Part shown: piece by piece, positions 59,462-62,388 of the stretch
Layout of the letters: each line of letters starts with the position of its first letter
Numbering within the stretch: the stretch's first letter is position 1
Assembly: GCA_021776925.1 (NCBI GenBank)
Contig: JAJFFB010000035.1
Coordinates: 1-62,388 of the forward strand
Direction of reading: 5' to 3'
Origin: Planctomycetota bacterium
GTDB lineage: Bacteria; Planctomycetota; UBA1135
DNA length: 62,388 bases
Made by a program: the position numbers and the translations under genes
The notes under the pieces: model-generated
The model's input: only the letters and a program-made list of their open reading frames with translations
Told to the model about the DNA's origin: nothing
Database searches by the model: none

Positions 59462-62388
59462 ATGACCTCCCACCGCCCGCGTAACTGGAGAGGGGCTCTG
59501 CTCTGCCTTTTCCTCCTGACCTCGGTCGCCCCCGCTGCACAGTCGGGGCCGATCCAGTTCGAGGATGCCACCAGTGGTCTGGGGCTGCCCTTCACCGGCC
59601 CATCTTTCGGCGCCGGCGCGTGGGGCGATTGGGATGGCGACGGTCTGCCTGACCTGTGGCTCGGCAACCACGCCAATCACCCGTCGTTGTATTACAACCT
59701 CGGCGATGGTGCCTTCAAGGAAGCCTCGCGCGGCTTCTGGATCGGCCTGCCCAATAGTGATACCCATGGCGCGGCGTGGGCCGACTTCGACCACGATGGC
59801 GACCTCGACCTGGTGGAACTGGTCGGCGCACAGAGCGGCGCCGGAACCGGTCCGAACCACCTTTTCCTCAACGAAGACGGTTTCCTCATCGAGAGCGCCT
59901 CGCTGCTCGGCGTGGACTATCCGCTGGCCCGCGGCCGCACCCCTTTCTGGGTCGACTGGGATCTCGACGGCGACCTCGACCTGGTTGCCACCGGCCTCGA
60001 CCGCGCCGGTGCCGAGACCGCGCTCTTCACCCAGGGCAGCGGTGCCTTCAGCAAGGCCGGACCCGCGACCGGTTTCGATCCGGTCCCGACCGACTATCAC
60101 ATGGTGCAGTTCTCCGACCTCGACGAGGACGGCAATCTGGACCTGCTGCTGCAAGGATACGACTTCCCGATCCACGCCTACGACCTGACGCAAACGCCGA
60201 TGGTCGACATTGCAGTGAGTTCAGGTTTCCCGCTGGTGCCGGTCGTGCAGGACACCGTGTTCGCCGACTTCAACGGCGATCTGGTGCTCGACACCTATCA
60301 CAGCCGTTACTCCGCGCACAGTGAGAGCGAAGTCGGCAACCTCGACGCTCAGACCGTGCAGGGGCGCCTGATCGTCGACAGCAACGAACTCGGCTTCCTC
60401 CTCGGCGGTGGTGGGGTGATCCAGGTCGAACTTCCTGAGCTCTTCCCGCTCAACCTGGTCTTCCTGGGCAGTACCGGCGGCTCTCCAGCCGCCACCACCT
60501 TCTCACTCGATCCGAGCAACCCCGCGCACCAAGGAATCAAAGTCCACACTCCCGGTGCCGACAACGGGCTCTTCATCGGCTGGAACACCTCGATCAGCCA
60601 GTGGGAGTTCTTTGCTTCTGCGGCGGTGCGCGCCGAACTGGTGATCCGCATCCTCGGTGCCAGTGCGCTCAGCGTCGACGATACCGTCGGTTTCCTCAAC
60701 CGTGAGGGTTCGATCGACAAGATGGTGATTCACCAGGCCGGGTCGATCTTCAGTGAATGGGCGGTTCCCTTCACCTGGTCCACGCGGTCGGTGGTGGCTG
60801 GCGACTTCGACAACGACATGGACCAGGACCTATATCTGGTCGCTTCAGGCTCGGCGCTGAACCGCCCCAACATCCTGCTCGAGAACCAGGGCGACGGCAC
60901 CATGGTGCCGGTGGCTGTGGCCGGCGGTGCGGCAGGCCCGGTCACCGGCATCGGCGATTCGGTTTCGACGGTGGACTACGACCAGGATGGTTATCTTGAC
61001 CTGCTGGTCACCAATGGCGACGGTAACGCACTCCTGGGGGGGGGGCCGGGACCGCGTCTGTTCCATAACCTTGGCGGGGCCAACCACTGGCTCGAGATCG
61101 ACCTCGAGGGTGTGGTCTCAAACCGTGATGCCATCGGCGCGCGCGTCATCGTGACCACTTCGGGCGTGTCCCAATTGCGCGAGCAGGCGCACGGGGTGCA
61201 CCGCTTTACTCAGAATCACGCCCGTCTGCACTATGGCCTTGGCACCAATACCATGGTCGACCAGATCCGCGTGGAATGGCCGTCGGGCGCGGTACAAACG
61301 CTGACTGATCTTCCCGCCGATCAGGTCGTGCACATCTACGAGACCACCGTGCCGGGCAGCCAAGGGCCGCCGGACTACCAGGCGGGTGTCGATGAAGGCG
61401 TGTACCTGTGGAAGGACAGTTTTGACGGTCCTTACCAGTTGCGCATTTCTGCCGGTGCCAATCTGCTCAGCTACGACGTCCGCCTGGTCACCGAACGTGG
61501 GCTGGGCACGGTCACTGGCTTCAACCTGACCGGCGGCGACCTGCTGCAGAACAGTCTGGCTGGCTTCTCCGTCGTGGGCACCGCCCAGGCCGGCGAAGAG
61601 GGTGCGGATTTTGAGCTGCCCGCCAACGTGCGCGCCCTGCTGTCAGTGGAATTGAACGGCAAGGCCCACACCCGGCAGCTGGTGGTCGGGGGTGAATCCA
61701 TCTATCCTGGTCCGGCTGGCTGGGTGCTGCAGTCCACCGATCTCCTGCCGCTTCCCTTGCAGCTTCCGCCGCCTGGAATCGGCCTCGCCGTCGCTTCCCC
61801 CGATGGTGGCAGCACCGTCGAGGCGCGCTGGGACGGAATGGTCGCCGGTCCGATCGGCAGCGACTCCGAGGTCGCGATCCTCAGCTCGCAGGCGATCCTC
61901 AATGCCTCCCGGGTGGGCATGGAAAGCGGCGAGCAGATCACGCGCAACCTCAACGCCGTCGCCACCCTGACCAACGTCGCCCTGGACTGGGACTGGGACG
62001 GATTCGATGTCGACCTGGCCAGCCCCGGCGACATCGGCGTCTACTGGAAGCAGGACGGCCTGTTCCAGCCGCGCCGCGTGCTCGACCCGGCGATGAAGCG
62101 CCCCAACGCCTATCTGGTGCCGCTGGCCACTCCCTACGGCTTCCCCAATTACGATCCTGCCAGCGACACCGGCGTGTTTCTGTGGCGCGATCTTTCCGGG
62201 GTCTGGCACCTGCGCGTCATGTCCGGCAACACCGGCACACTGCGTTTCACCGGCAGCATCGTTTCCGACCAGAATTGGTTCCAAGTCATTCCTGCTACCC
62301 TGGAACCCGGAGACATCCTTGACACTTCCAATCCGAAGGAAGTGCACTACGACTTCACAGTGGACGGCAACGACGTCGACGGTTTCGA
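59462..62388 (+). CDS. Secreted FG-GAP/ASPIC-UnbV repeat protein (copy 2), 3' end beyond window
   Basis: The frame is open from the ATG at 59462 to the last base, so about 975 residues are visible without a stop codon. The signal peptide is ALLCLFLLTSVAPAAQS after a basic start. FG-GAP repeats follow (DWDGDGLPDLWLGN, DFDHDGDLDLVEL, DWDLDGDLDLVAT), and an ASPIC/UnbV domain begins at residue 541 (NHWLEIDLEG), the same position as in copy 1. In-frame ATGs at 59393 and 59411 are possible starts. A run of ten G at 61036-61045 keeps the frame. The two copies are tandem duplicates of some age. Confidence 0.83.
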   Translation, partial: MTSHRPRNWRGALLCLFLLTSVAPAAQSGPIQFEDATSGLGLPFTGPSFGAGAWGDWDGDGLPDLWLGNHANHPSLYYNLGDGAFKEASRGFWIGLPNSDTHGAAWADFDHDGDLDLVELVGAQSGAGTGPNHLFLNEDGFLIESASLLGVDYPLARGRTPFWVDWDLDGDLDLVATGLDRAGAETALFTQGSGAFSKAGPATGFDPVPTDYHMVQFSDLDEDGNLDLLLQGYDFPIHAYDLTQTPMVDIAVSSGFPLVPVVQDTVFADFNGDLVLDTYHSRYSAHSESEVGNLDAQTVQGRLIVDSNELGFLLGGGGVIQVELPELFPLNLVFLGSTGGSPAATTFSLDPSNPAHQGIKVHTPGADNGLFIGWNTSISQWEFFASAAVRAELVIRILGASALSVDDTVGFLNREGSIDKMVIHQAGSIFSEWAVPFTWSTRSVVAGDFDNDMDQDLYLVASGSALNRPNILLENQGDGTMVPVAVAGGAAGPVTGIGDSVSTVDYDQDGYLDLLVTNGDGNALLGGGPGPRLFHNLGGANHWLEIDLEGVVSNRDAIGARVIVTTSGVSQLREQAHGVHRFTQNHARLHYGLGTNTMVDQIRVEWPSGAVQTLTDLPADQVVHIYETTVPGSQGPPDYQAGVDEGVYLWKDSFDGPYQLRISAGANLLSYDVRLVTERGLGTVTGFNLTGGDLLQNSLAGFSVVGTAQAGEEGADFELPANVRALLSVELNGKAHTRQLVVGGESIYPGPAGWVLQSTDLLPLPLQLPPPGIGLAVASPDGGSTVEARWDGMVAGPIGSDSEVAILSSQAILNASRVGMESGEQITRNLNAVATLTNVALDWDWDGFDVDLASPGDIGVYWKQDGLFQPRRVLDPAMKRPNAYLVPLATPYGFPNYDPASDTGVFLWRDLSGVWHLRVMSGNTGTLRFTGSIVSDQNWFQVIPATLEPGDILDTSNPKEVHYDFTVDGNDVDGF

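Overview
The window is about 62 kb of GC-rich chromosomal DNA, densely packed with genes and with no gene-free stretch longer than about 250 bases. Many genes overlap by 4 nt (ATGA, GTGA, TTGA), and Shine-Dalgarno sequences are scarce. An ECF sigma factor sits beside a fused anti-sigma/von Willebrand protein, and there are giant FG-GAP/ASPIC-UnbV secreted proteins, a WD40-tailed Ser/Thr kinase, a SpoIID homologue and a UbiX/UbiA/UbiE quinone set. This combination suggests a Gram-negative, planctomycete-like bacterium. That assignment is inference from gene content only.

Layout. 1-2610: end of a DUF819 transporter-like gene, a HAD hydrolase, adenosine deaminase. 2650-8946: ECF sigma, fused anti-sigma/vWA protein, and two tandem secreted gluzincin-like paralogues whose HExxH glutamate is lost. 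8986-13418: rmuC, an SH3-domain secreted protein, a CstA transporter. 13603-19020: a segment of partly lower GC holding an unknown gene, a secreted PPC-TPR-CHAT protease, another unknown gene and a large inverted repeat. 19026-22350: ruvB-spoIID-tgt operon with 4-nt overlaps. 22599-25785: a beta-propeller lipoprotein and a classic terminator. 25835-31876: ubiE-CPBP protease-ubiX-ubiA-holA-mutL, all overlapping. 32845-38742: an M16 peptidase pair, miaA and two SPFH genes. 38803-44060 (minus): recJ-yqaA-polA. 44122-52278: selenocysteine locus (selA, a hybrid histidine kinase, a UGA-containing selD, a WD40 kinase, tRNA-Sec). 52288-56309: gshA, then lexA, a LexA/UmuD-like pseudo-peptidase and dinB. 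56328-62388: two tandem FG-GAP/ASPIC-UnbV proteins, the second cut by the window end.

How the parts work together. SelA, SelD and tRNA-Sec supply most of the selenocysteine machinery; SelB is not in the window. SelD itself carries an in-frame UGA at its active site, with a SECIS-like hairpin behind it, so a naive start at 48370 would lose the catalytic Sec and Lys. The lexA-pseudo-lexA-dinB cassette looks like an SOS translesion module in which the Y-family polymerase is paired with an S24-fold protein that lacks the Ser/Lys dyad. This is the best candidate here for an undescribed system. DNA repair and replication genes are concentrated in the window (rmuC, ruvB, holA, mutL, polA, recJ, lexA, dinB).

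Regulation. TAnnnT hexamers lie 6-9 nt upstream of at least nine start codons, which suggests widespread leaderless transcription. All functions are read from sequence motifs only; no database search was run.
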